This document shows positions 1 through 6,372 of a stretch of 9,141 bases of DNA, piece after piece. Origin of the DNA: Bacteroidales bacterium (lineage in GTDB: Bacteria > Bacteroidota > Bacteroidia > Bacteroidales > P3); contig CAAGNU010000057.1 of NCBI GenBank assembly GCA_900771365.1, forward strand, positions 1 to 9,141. The letters run 5' to 3'. The notes beneath the pieces are model-generated. The model was not told the origin of the DNA and did no database searches. It saw only the letters and a program-made list of their open reading frames with translations. Numbering within the stretch: position 1 is the stretch's first letter; each line of letters starts with the position of its first letter. The position numbers and the translations under genes were made by a program.

Positions 1-12
1 TAGCTTCGGTCT

Positions 13-57
13 CGAAAGTAAACTTTCGGACTCTCAGCTTTCGAAATGTTCCGAAAG
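13..57. repeat. Cluster of TTTCG/CGAAA hairpins beside the left repeat
   Basis: CGAAAGT (13-19) and ACTTTCG (22-28) form a perfect 7-bp inverted repeat. CTTTCG (38-43) and CGAAAG (52-57) form a second one with an 8-nt loop, which overlaps the edge of the 71-bp repeat. This is intergenic sequence; it may be a transcription end or part of a larger repeat cut by the window edge. Confidence 0.5.
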
Positions 58-119
58 GGGAGGCTGCCGCGTCATTCCGGCACAAATTGTACTTTTTGTG
101 GCAATTGCGGATAATCATT
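49..119 (-). repeat. 71-bp interspersed repeat, left copy (inverted relative to 8979-9049)
   Basis: This segment matches the reverse complement of 8979-9049 at 69 of 71 positions; the differences are at 56 and 113. Inside it, CACAAA (81-86) and TTTGTG (95-100) can pair around an 8-nt loop. Read on the minus strand it lies downstream of the RNase Z gene, the same relation the right copy has to the YD-repeat gene. The minus-strand frame through it reads NDYPQLPQKVQFVPE then stop, which is probably incidental. I do not recognise a named family. The sequence outside the 71 bp differs between the two copies. Confidence 0.9.
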
Positions 120-319
120 TTTTTCTTTTTCAGCCGCAAGGTTGCCGCCCATCAGTTTCCCTTTCTCCACAGGCTTTTCGGCCAGCACTGTCCGCTCTTT
201 TTTTTCTCTCTCTTTTATTGCTTGTTTGCCTCCAATCGGATGGTACATTTCCATGCTGTCGATAGTGCTTTTGCGGGGGGGCGTGTCAAAATCCAACTTG
301 GCGGCTCTCGCCCCAGTTC
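120..319. other. Intergenic region downstream of RNase Z, no supported gene
   Basis: These 200 bp separate the RNase Z stop from the 71-bp repeat. They contain T-rich runs on the plus strand near 120-133 and 199-216. A 60-codon open frame on the minus strand (254 to 72) starts with ATG and runs into the repeat. It encodes a very Lys/Glu-rich peptide with no recognisable domain and no ribosome-binding site, so I do not call it as a gene. No convincing terminator hairpin was found for RNase Z. Confidence 0.4.
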
Positions 320-1111
320 TCAATAGTGCACCTCGTGCTGGGCTCCGTCGGCTGCTATGAGGGTGTTGGGGAAGATGGCTTGGGCTTCGGCCAGCAGGTG
401 CTCGGGCTCTTTGAATCGGGCGCTGATATGGGTGAGCAGCAGCTGTTTGGCATGGGCCTTCTCGGCCAGGGTGGCGGCCTGTGCGGCTGTGCAGTGCAGT
501 TTTTCTTCGGCCACGCTGGTGAAAGCATTGTCGAAGGTGCTCTCTAAGCAGAGCAGGTTCACGCCCTCGATGTAGGGGAGTATGGTCTCGGTGTAGGCCG
601 TATCGGTGCAGTAGGCGTAGCGGCGGGGCGGGTTCTTGCCGCGGGGCTTCTCCTCGATGAGGTAGCCGTAGGTGGGCACGGAGTGCACGAGCGGGAAGGC
701 GTGGATGCGGCAGCGATTGTTCTCGAAGAGGCACACGCACCCTTCGGTGTGCTCCAGTTCGTGATAGCGTATCTCAAACTCCACGTGGCTCCCCGAGATT
801 TCCAGGATGGTCTGCAAGGCCGAGGCGATACCCTTGGGGGCGAAGATGTCCACGGGGTCTGTGCGGCCGCAGAGGTGCATGCTGCTGATGAGGCCGGGGA
901 GGCCGAAGAAATGGTCGCCGTGCAGATGTGTGAGGCATATCGTGGCCAGCCCCTGAAGCTTCTGATGGTACACGCGCACCTGCGTCTGGGTGTTCTCCCC
1001 GCAGTCGAGCAGGATTCTGAAGCCGTTGATGTTCGCGACCTGGCCGCTGCAGTGCCTTGCTATGGTGGGCACTGCGGCTCCTGATCCTAAGATGGTGGTG
1101 TAGAAGTTCAT
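320..1111 (-). CDS. rnz: Ribonuclease Z (tRNA 3'-end endonuclease), short form
   Basis: RNase Z is a cytoplasmic zinc metallo-beta-lactamase enzyme that cuts the 3' trailer from tRNA precursors. The 263-aa product has the family hallmarks: an N-terminal LGSGAAVPT, the metal motif THLHGDH at 61-67, His143 in HSVPTYGY, Asp170 in CTDTAY, and His228 in THISARF. The start fits the usual N-terminus of the family. Typical Bacteroidales RNase Z is about 305 residues. Here the stretch between the HSVP region and the CTDT motif is cut to a short link (EEKPRGKNPPRR), so most of the flexible arm used for tRNA binding in long forms is missing, with no frameshift. It lies 186 bp downstream of the DUF4831 gene on the same strand and could share its transcript. 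A paralogous MBL hydrolase is possible but less likely. Confidence 0.88.
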   Translation of the reverse strand: MNFYTTILGSGAAVPTIARHCSGQVANINGFRILLDCGENTQTQVRVYHQKLQGLATICLTHLHGDHFFGLPGLISSMHLCGRTDPVDIFAPKGIASALQTILEISGSHVEFEIRYHELEHTEGCVCLFENNRCRIHAFPLVHSVPTYGYLIEEKPRGKNPPRRYAYCTDTAYTETILPYIEGVNLLCLESTFDNAFTSVAEEKLHCTAAQAATLAEKAHAKQLLLTHISARFKEPEHLLAEAQAIFPNTLIAADGAQHEVHY

Positions 1112-1297
1112 GGTAGTTAAGAGTTAAGCGGGAGCCACCAATTCACAGCTCATTATTGATGAGTTAAGAGTTAAGAGAGGGATGCTCTCCACGAGGCTGT
1201 CCTCATGAGCTCCGTTTTGACACAGGAGGTTCGTAAGGTTTAGAAGGAGTGTCATGCTGATAAGGGATTCGTTCTTAACGCTTAATTCTTAACTAAA
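1112..1297. repeat. Intergenic spacer with GTTAAG-type short repeats
   Basis: The spacer between the DUF4831 gene and rnz holds AGTTAAGAGTTAAG at 1115-1128 and again, extended, at 1162-1177. An inverted series of CTTAA units (CTTAAC, CTTAAT, CTTAACT) runs through 1274-1294. The two sets are complementary and could fold against each other. Similar runs of GAGTTAA are familiar in Bacteroidetes intergenic DNA. A palindromic CTCATGAG lies at 1203-1210. No TAnnTTTG promoter for rnz was seen here, which is compatible with readthrough from upstream. Confidence 0.55.
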
Positions 1298-2437
1298 CTA
1301 TTCCCCATAATAGATGATGGCGCCAGAGGTGGGGTCGAAGAGGGCTTTGAAGCGTTTGTGGGGCAGGTCGACCGCGGGGCCGAACTGCGCCACGGGGAGG
1401 GTGACCTGGTAGTCGAAGAGCTCGCACGAGAGGGCTATCTGGGCCTGGGAAGGTAGGCGGTATTTGAAGTTGTGGTGCAGGCCGAGGAGTCCCTTGCCCT
1501 CGCGGCTGCTGAAGTGGCGCACCTTGTGCAGGGCCTTGTCGGGGCGGATGGTGCACACCACGGGGATGGCGTCGTAGTCGTCGCTCTCGCAGATGCCCTC
1601 GGCACGCGAGAAGTAGAAGAGCACGCTCTGCTGCATCGTGTCGTTCTCGCCGTTCGCAGGCTCGGGATCGAGGAAGAAATGCACCGTCTCCACCACGGGC
1701 TTGCCCACGAACTGGGCCATCAGCACAGCTTCCTTCTCCTCAATCTGTTGCAGCATCTGTGCCTTGCCTTCGAGGGTGTAGCGGTCCGACACGGTGATGT
1801 CGGCCCTCATGTCGTTCAGCTCGGCAATCTCCTCGGCTGCGGCCTGGGCACGCTGGCGGATGGAGCGCGGGGCTTTCTTGGTAGAGGTGCCCGTGGGGTG
1901 GCCGGGGCGGTCGCCGCGCACGTAGAAGGTGTCCGTGCGGTCGTAGAGGTTGTAGGTGGGCAGCATCTTGTCGGCTGTGGCGTTGTGAAGCACCAGCTTG
2001 GCGTCCGAGGCCACCACGTGGTCCTCCGTGTCTGCCATGGGACCCAGCTCGGCGGCGGCCTCCTGCGGCGTCATGCCCACGGAGCGCAGCAGGTTGCGGC
2101 TGTCAACCTGCACCGAGATGCCGCGGGGCGACACGAGGTAGTAGTTCTCTGGGTCGGCGGTCACATTATACGAGGCCTCGATGTTCTTGATGTAGTAGGG
2201 CCGCTCCACGTCGAAGTTGTCCAAGGCCAGCATCTCCGAGGCGTATTCGCTGAAGATGGCCTCCGTGAGGTCGTAATATTGATAGGTAACATCCACGCAG
2301 ATCTGCGTCATGGGGAGGGCGTAGTACAGTCCGCCCGTCTTGGCGCCCGCAGCCTCAGAGCTGACAGGGGTCACGGAGTAGCAGCTGGCAAACAGCATAG
2401 TAGCGGCTGCTATAAGCAGAAAGTATTTCTTTGTCAT
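1298..2437 (-). CDS. DUF4831 family lipoprotein
   Basis: This 379-aa protein is predicted to be exported and lipid-anchored. After the KK basic start and a hydrophobic stretch, residues 15-19 read LFASC, giving a probable lipobox with Cys19 acylated; Phe at -3 is slightly unusual. The body resembles DUF4831 of Bacteroidetes: an early YALP segment followed by a beta-rich region ending ENYYLVSPRG, a charged helical stretch (around 190-245, RQRAQAAAEEIAELND and the later LQQIEEKEAVL ahead of FVGKP), and the C-terminal FKYRLPSQAQIAL with VAQFGPAVDLP. The family's function is unknown. The ATG at 2437 is the only start that places the signal peptide correctly. No clear promoter was found just upstream. 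It is followed on the same strand by rnz. Assignment is from remembered family features, not a database search. Confidence 0.8.
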   Translation of the reverse strand: MTKKYFLLIAAATMLFASCYSVTPVSSEAAGAKTGGLYYALPMTQICVDVTYQYYDLTEAIFSEYASEMLALDNFDVERPYYIKNIEASYNVTADPENYYLVSPRGISVQVDSRNLLRSVGMTPQEAAAELGPMADTEDHVVASDAKLVLHNATADKMLPTYNLYDRTDTFYVRGDRPGHPTGTSTKKAPRSIRQRAQAAAEEIAELNDMRADITVSDRYTLEGKAQMLQQIEEKEAVLMAQFVGKPVVETVHFFLDPEPANGENDTMQQSVLFYFSRAEGICESDDYDAIPVVCTIRPDKALHKVRHFSSREGKGLLGLHHNFKYRLPSQAQIALSCELFDYQVTLPVAQFGPAVDLPHKRFKALFDPTSGAIIYYGE

Positions 2438-2793
2438 GCAGTATTTTTTTTATATGAGATTAGAGGATTTGAAGATTGGGGGCTTTGCAGGCTCGCCCGC
2501 TAATCCGCTGGTCTTCACACTGTCTAATCTTTGTTCAATTGAGGCAATAACGCAGAAAAAAATATATTATTGTGTCCGTGAGAAAATAATTATACGCGGC
2601 CTCGCTGACGACAAAAGGTTGCAATTCAATCGGAGTCGAATGGACAATCGGAACTTCATTCGACTGGCAACTTATTGTATTTTATTTCGGTGAATCTGGC
2701 AGTCGAATAGTCGAAAGGGATGCCTCCGCCTTCTCTGCCACACATGTCTGCCGAGGCTCTCGGTCTTTATGATATTTTAAGAGTCTGGCGGGC
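2438..2793. other. Gene-free upstream region with hairpins and AGTCGAA motifs
   Basis: No coding region is supported here. AGTCGAATG (2634-2642) pairs with CATTCGACT (2657-2665) across a 14-nt loop, with GTTGC (2618-2622) and GCAAC (2667-2671) outside it. CAATCGGA occurs twice within the structure. AGTCGAA recurs at 2701-2707 and 2709-2715. A CCGAG-GCT-CTCGG hairpin sits at 2751-2763. The region precedes the DUF4831 gene and may contain its control elements, but no TAnnTTTG box in the right orientation was found. Confidence 0.5.
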
Positions 2794-2996
2794 AAATGTT
2801 AAAATCCGAGGCACTAAAACCGACTTTTCGCCATTTTTTAGACCAAGCTCATAACCACTTTCGCCACAGCCACATAGAAGCCGCACCCAGGCTTCGCCAT
2901 TATTCCGCCTTCCGAGCGAAGCTGGAGCGAAGGAAGAGCGAAGCTACGGCGGAGCTTCGCCGACATTGTCCCGACGTGCCTCGAAATGTTAAAATC
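2794..2996. mobile_element. MITE-like element with 8-bp terminal inverted repeats and 13-bp flanking direct repeats
   Basis: The order is AAATGTTAAAATC (2794-2806), CGAGGCAC (2807-2814), 161 bp, GTGCCTCG (2976-2983), AAATGTTAAAATC (2984-2996). The 8-bp termini are perfect inverted repeats and directly abut perfect 13-bp direct repeats. The interior holds repeated GAGCGAAG units and a strong hairpin, GCGAAGCT (2938-2945) with AGCTTCGC (2953-2960). There is no credible transposase or coding frame. It could be a non-autonomous transposable element, or a repeat flanked by recombination sites. A 13-bp target duplication would be long for most bacterial insertion sequences, so the mechanism is uncertain. 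Confidence 0.55.
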
Positions 2997-3041
2997 GTGA
3001 GGTGGGCTTCTGCCTATTTTTTCTCTTGTGCGAGGGCTTGG

Positions 3042-3314
3042 TCAGGGGTTGAGCTTCTTAGGCTTGCTCTTGCGTTTGGTGATGAAGTAGCCTATCGTGA
3101 AAGAGGGGATGATGTCGGTGAAGGGCGCCAGCTCCTCGATGGCGGCGCCGATGGCCCCAATATTTGAGTGGAACCAGTTGCGGAACACGATGCCCGCGAT
3201 AACGCCCCACACGAGGTCGAAGCCCTCGCCGATGCCTGGAATGAAATAGCTCGCGCAGCCGATGAGGTCCATGATGATGCACGACGCTAACGAATGTTGG
3301 TCTCTGTTGTCCAT
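3042..3314 (-). CDS. Small conserved two-helix membrane protein
   Basis: This 90-aa protein has no known function. It resembles a family of small Bacteroidetes inner-membrane proteins with a leading MDLIG-SYFIPGIGE block, here at residues 15-30. A hydrophobic segment runs from about 32 to 44. An acidic EELAPFTDIIP motif follows at 60-70, then a second hydrophobic stretch SFTIGYFI at 71-78 and a basic tail (KRKSKPKK). Start choice is supported by an AGAAGG on the minus strand (3324-3319) a few bases ahead of the ATG, unusual in this group. It stands alone between the MITE-like element and the AT-rich island. Codon use matches the GC-richer flanking genes, so it probably belongs to the host chromosome. 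Confidence 0.75.
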   Translation of the reverse strand: MDNRDQHSLASCIIMDLIGCASYFIPGIGEGFDLVWGVIAGIVFRNWFHSNIGAIGAAIEELAPFTDIIPSFTIGYFITKRKSKPKKLNP

Positions 3315-3837
3315 AATGCCTTCTTTTGATTTGATGTTGCTTACTTAGTACACATTTATTTCTATTTCTTTCAATGTAATAGCTGAAAATCTTTTTTCTT
3401 AGATTTTGACCGAGAGCGTTTCGTGAGTCAAATAATGGTTCAATATAGTTCGGATTTTTCAATCATCGATTCGAGCAAATCCAATATCACACTATCGTGG
3501 AGGAAATAACAGCCGTAAAATGCTTCAGCAGAAGATTTTTTCCTTTTAATGAGAAAAATTTTGCCATTTCGTTTGCTTTTTGTATCTTTGCATATGATTA
3601 CACCTATTGGAATCCGTTTTAAACATACTGATTTTCAATGTGAAATACAAAATACATAAATGACAACTACTTTAATTTTTAAATTATTAACAAATTATTT
3701 TCATACAAATAAATAAAAAGCAAATCGCACGAAACCAAGACATGGGGAAATCCTCAATAAAAAATAGAGGGTGTATATGTGAATCACCGCGGAAGGAATC
3801 AGTCGAATTGAAATAATTATCAGCAAACAAATAAGAT
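3315..3837. other. AT-rich gene-free region upstream of the ATPase-nuclease operon
   Basis: These 523 bp carry no supported gene on either strand. Base composition becomes clearly AT-rich here, marking the left side of the probable island. A weak hairpin with a T run (CTTC-AGCA-GAAG, 3523-3534, then ATTTTTT) precedes the promoter at 3560-3590. From about 3596 to 3837 lies a long leader. It contains a 21-codon open frame at 3594-3659 (starting MITPIGIRF) that is too short to call, a CCTC/GAGG hairpin around 3752-3770, and an AGTCGAA at 3801-3807. No integrase remnant or clear att repeat was found. Confidence 0.5.
3560..3590 (+). promoter_or_regulatory. Bacteroidetes-type promoter for the ATPase-HNH operon
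   Basis: A -33 TTTG (3560-3563) is followed by exactly 19 bp and then TATCTTTG (3583-3590), a perfect match to the Bacteroidetes -7 element TAnnTTTG. Transcription would begin a few bases after 3590, leaving a leader of about 240 nt before the ATG at 3838. No better promoter was seen closer to the gene. Confidence 0.7.
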
Positions 3838-5226
3838 ATGAAACTGAATAGACTCACAATAGATAATTATCGCTGCTATCAGCATACCGAATTTGAATTC
3901 GGGAAAAAGACAACAGTGTTTATTGGGAAAAATGGCACAGGTAAATCATCTGTGCTAAAGGCACTGAAGTCAACCCTTGATGTTTTTTTCATAAAAAATA
4001 TTTGGAGTTTCAATGATTCATTTGCTGGCCCCGTTCCTGGGCTAAAACCCACTCAAATAAAGTCCACTGATTTTTGGCATAACAATAGGTCAGAAACGGC
4101 TGAATCAATATGTCTTACCACAGAAGCCGACTTTCAAGGGGTTGCCTTGCCCCGATGGAGTGTTTTTCAATATTCCAGAAATTTGTCAAAGTTAAAGACT
4201 ACAATGGTAAAGGAAGCCTTTATAGAACTGTTACAGAGAAAGAATATGTCTGGAACATATCCGTTTTTTGCATACTACTCGGACAGGTTTCCGCATATTG
4301 ATCACAATAATAATCCAGTTTCCCCATCCGAGCAGGAAGTGTACAATGAGGAAATCGACCCAAGATGGGGATATTGGCGTTGGGATAAAGAGCCTGCCGC
4401 ATCGAGAGTTTGGAGGCAACGATATGGGCACACCTATCGAAACTGGATTGACTATCAGGTCCGCATTATAGAATCAGGAAGTGTTGATGAACTCTCTGCT
4501 TCCGAACAAATCAGATGTGTGCAAATGCAAAGAGAATTAGATTTTGTAAAGAATCGTATTGTTTCTTTTACGCAAAGAGGTAACCCTGAATTATCGTTTG
4601 ACGATACAGATTGGTCGGTAAGTAATATTGGCGTTAATGGAGAAGATGAATTAACGATTACACTGGATAACAGCGAAAAAATTGATTGGAACGAACTACC
4701 TGCTGGCTATGAGCGATTGCTGAATATTGTGTTTGATATCGCATATCGGTCGTTACTTTTGAATGGGCCAGAGAAAGAGGTGCAAGGTGTGGTAATTATC
4801 GACGAGGTTGATTTGCATTTGCACCCTTCTCTACAGCGCGACGTGCTACAGCGTTTTCGTCTGGCATTTCCTGAGGTGCAGTTCATCGTGACTACCCATT
4901 CTCCCATCGTGGTGAGCCATTTCCCTGTAACGGAAGGCAACAAAATTATCAAACTAGAACATGTAAATGGCCAATATCATCATTCCGATGTCCCCGATTG
5001 GAGCCACCTTGACTATCTCACGACCTTGCAGATGATCATGGATACAGACCCCAACAGTAACTATCTTAGAGACCTTAAAGATCGATATATACGATTCAAA
5101 AGAAGAGGACAGGAAGAACTGGCAAATGATGTGATAGAACTGATCGGGGATATGGTTAATAATAACCAAGAAAGGATGAATAGCATCATCGTAGAACTCA
5201 ACCATCGCCTGGAGGAAGAACAATGA
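3838..5226 (+). CDS. PtuA-like AAA/ABC-type ATPase of a Septu-like defence system
   Basis: The 462-aa product is an SMC/ABC-like ATPase. Walker A is GKNGTGKSS at 30-38 (Lys36). A degenerate ABC signature, LPAGYERLL, is at 287-295. Walker B is VVIIDEVDLHLHP at 318-330 with catalytic Glu323. The switch is TTHSP at 352-356. About 240 residues between Walker A and the signature include a predicted helical stretch near residues 220-240. The C-terminal 80 residues are charged and helical, with no TOPRIM nuclease domain, which argues against OLD/GajA proteins. Its last four bases overlap the HNH start (ATGA), so the two are translationally coupled. In Septu, the ATPase partners an HNH nuclease and is thought to sense infection and control it; that role here is inferred. 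Codon use is AT-rich, unlike the flanks, suggesting horizontal transfer. Confidence 0.8.
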   Translation: MKLNRLTIDNYRCYQHTEFEFGKKTTVFIGKNGTGKSSVLKALKSTLDVFFIKNIWSFNDSFAGPVPGLKPTQIKSTDFWHNNRSETAESICLTTEADFQGVALPRWSVFQYSRNLSKLKTTMVKEAFIELLQRKNMSGTYPFFAYYSDRFPHIDHNNNPVSPSEQEVYNEEIDPRWGYWRWDKEPAASRVWRQRYGHTYRNWIDYQVRIIESGSVDELSASEQIRCVQMQRELDFVKNRIVSFTQRGNPELSFDDTDWSVSNIGVNGEDELTITLDNSEKIDWNELPAGYERLLNIVFDIAYRSLLLNGPEKEVQGVVIIDEVDLHLHPSLQRDVLQRFRLAFPEVQFIVTTHSPIVVSHFPVTEGNKIIKLEHVNGQYHHSDVPDWSHLDYLTTLQMIMDTDPNSNYLRDLKDRYIRFKRRGQEELANDVIELIGDMVNNNQERMNSIIVELNHRLEEEQ

Positions 5227-6155
5227 ACCATATCGACAAATCTATTAACGGAAGTGCAGGCATTAGTGTTGCACAAGCAACACTTGATAATAGATGGGAT
5301 AGCGCGACGGGGCAATATAAAAGCCCTCTGGACTATGACCACTGTGACCATGATACAATTCGCAACAGACTTCTTCAAGATCAATATGATGCAAATGTTG
5401 GTGCCCCTGTATGTTGCTACTGTATGCGAAGACTCTACCATCGTGTTGAAGGAGAAAGAGATAATGTCACTATTGAACATATTATTCCCAAAGGGATTAA
5501 CCAAAACCAATGGAATAACGAAAATGCACAATACCGAGAATTTCCTGAGCTAGCATCCAACAACGTAGATGTTTGTTTGGGTGGCTCTTATACCAGAATT
5601 TCAACAAAGATTAATGGCTTGCCCCACCCGCATTTTATGTCGTACCACAACATGGTAGCATCATGCGACGGAGGACTAATGCTAGATGATTCTCTTAAGA
5701 AAAATCAATGCTGCAATAATAGACGAGGCGACAAACTTGTGTTGCCAATGTATTTCTCTACTAACATCCAGCAAGAAATTGAGTATAAAGGTGATGGTGA
5801 TATTGAATTGAATGATAATGATAGTAACTATAAGATAAGTTGGTTTTATCATCTTAACTTGCTCTGTTCCGAGTTGAAAAAGATGCGCCGATTCTGGTAC
5901 TTAGTGTCATCACAAACGGAATACACAGCAAAAGATGTGGAACATGCTGTAACAGACCAAGACGTGCGAGATGAAATTCAGACTAAATTTGGTAGAATAG
6001 ACGGAACTGAATGGCAGGCCTTAGGCAACGTGAACTACCTAAAATGGCTTTCGAGTTACTGCTGGTTTTACTACTACTTCAAGAATAAAAGCTCACGAAC
6101 AAATATTATACAGACATTACCTCCTATTGCTGACAATGTGGCAACTATTGAGTGA
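5223..6155 (+). CDS. PtuB-like HNH endonuclease of a Septu-like defence system
   Basis: This 310-aa protein has an HNH nuclease core of the retron/Septu-associated kind. Cys64 and Cys67 in CCYC form the first zinc pair. TIEHIIPK at 83-90 gives the first catalytic His86. NMVASC at 143-148 gives Asn143 and Cys148, and QCCNNRRGDK at 162-171 completes the zinc site and the final Asn165. The gap between Cys148 and Cys163/164 is about 14 residues, where many HNH proteins have two. Residues 180-310 follow the core, are helical and aromatic-rich (for example WFYYYF near 282-287), and match no domain I know. The start overlaps the ATPase stop by ATGA. The predicted role is cutting nucleic acid once released or activated by the ATPase. 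DNA versus tRNA as target cannot be decided from sequence. Confidence 0.78.
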   Translation: MNHIDKSINGSAGISVAQATLDNRWDSATGQYKSPLDYDHCDHDTIRNRLLQDQYDANVGAPVCCYCMRRLYHRVEGERDNVTIEHIIPKGINQNQWNNENAQYREFPELASNNVDVCLGGSYTRISTKINGLPHPHFMSYHNMVASCDGGLMLDDSLKKNQCCNNRRGDKLVLPMYFSTNIQQEIEYKGDGDIELNDNDSNYKISWFYHLNLLCSELKKMRRFWYLVSSQTEYTAKDVEHAVTDQDVRDEIQTKFGRIDGTEWQALGNVNYLKWLSSYCWFYYYFKNKSSRTNIIQTLPPIADNVATIE

Positions 6156-6372
6156 TGATAATAGCTGATACAATGTATTTGTATTGCCTTATTTTGTTGG
6201 TTCTTTTTGTGTTTTCATCAGACAAATAACTCGATACAATCCATCTTGATAGTGTAATAATGACTTGACGGCCGAAGTATAACAAATTAATTATCACCAC
6301 TAAGGTTATTCAATTAACTAAATTCGCGGATAATATATAGTAATTCTCGTTTACCTGACGGAGGGCTTCATA
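6156..6372. other. AT-rich convergent intergenic region, island right side
   Basis: The HNH gene and the symporter gene converge here. ATACAA (6168-6173) and TTGTAT (6179-6184) form a 6-bp stem with a 5-nt loop just after the HNH stop, followed by an interrupted T-rich stretch; this is a weak terminator candidate. The remainder is AT-rich with no supported gene. Composition returns to GC-rich at the symporter gene near 6373. Confidence 0.4.

Noticed and set aside
72..254. 60-codon minus-strand open frame downstream of rnz, ending inside the 71-bp repeat
   Set aside because: It has no ribosome-binding site, promoter or recognisable domain. Its end is fixed by the repeat, and the right repeat copy has no matching upstream frame.
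1472..2503. 343-codon plus-strand open frame opposite the DUF4831 gene
   Set aside because: It is a Val/His/Gly-rich shadow frame of a GC-rich real gene, which has a lipoprotein signal and family features.
2796..3167. 123-codon plus-strand open frame over the MITE-like element
   Set aside because: It spans repeats and hairpins and then overlaps the small membrane protein gene in antisense; the peptide has no plausible fold.
3594..3659. 21-codon open frame at the start of the operon leader
   Set aside because: It begins at or before the expected transcription start, is very short, and has no supporting signal; kept only as a note in the leader entry.
3838..6155. Gabija or OLD-family system
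   Set aside because: The ATPase has no TOPRIM nuclease domain and there is no UvrD-like helicase; the partner is an HNH protein.
3315..6155. Retron with PtuAB effectors
   Set aside because: No reverse transcriptase is encoded in the window and the leader shows no convincing msr-msd inverted repeats.
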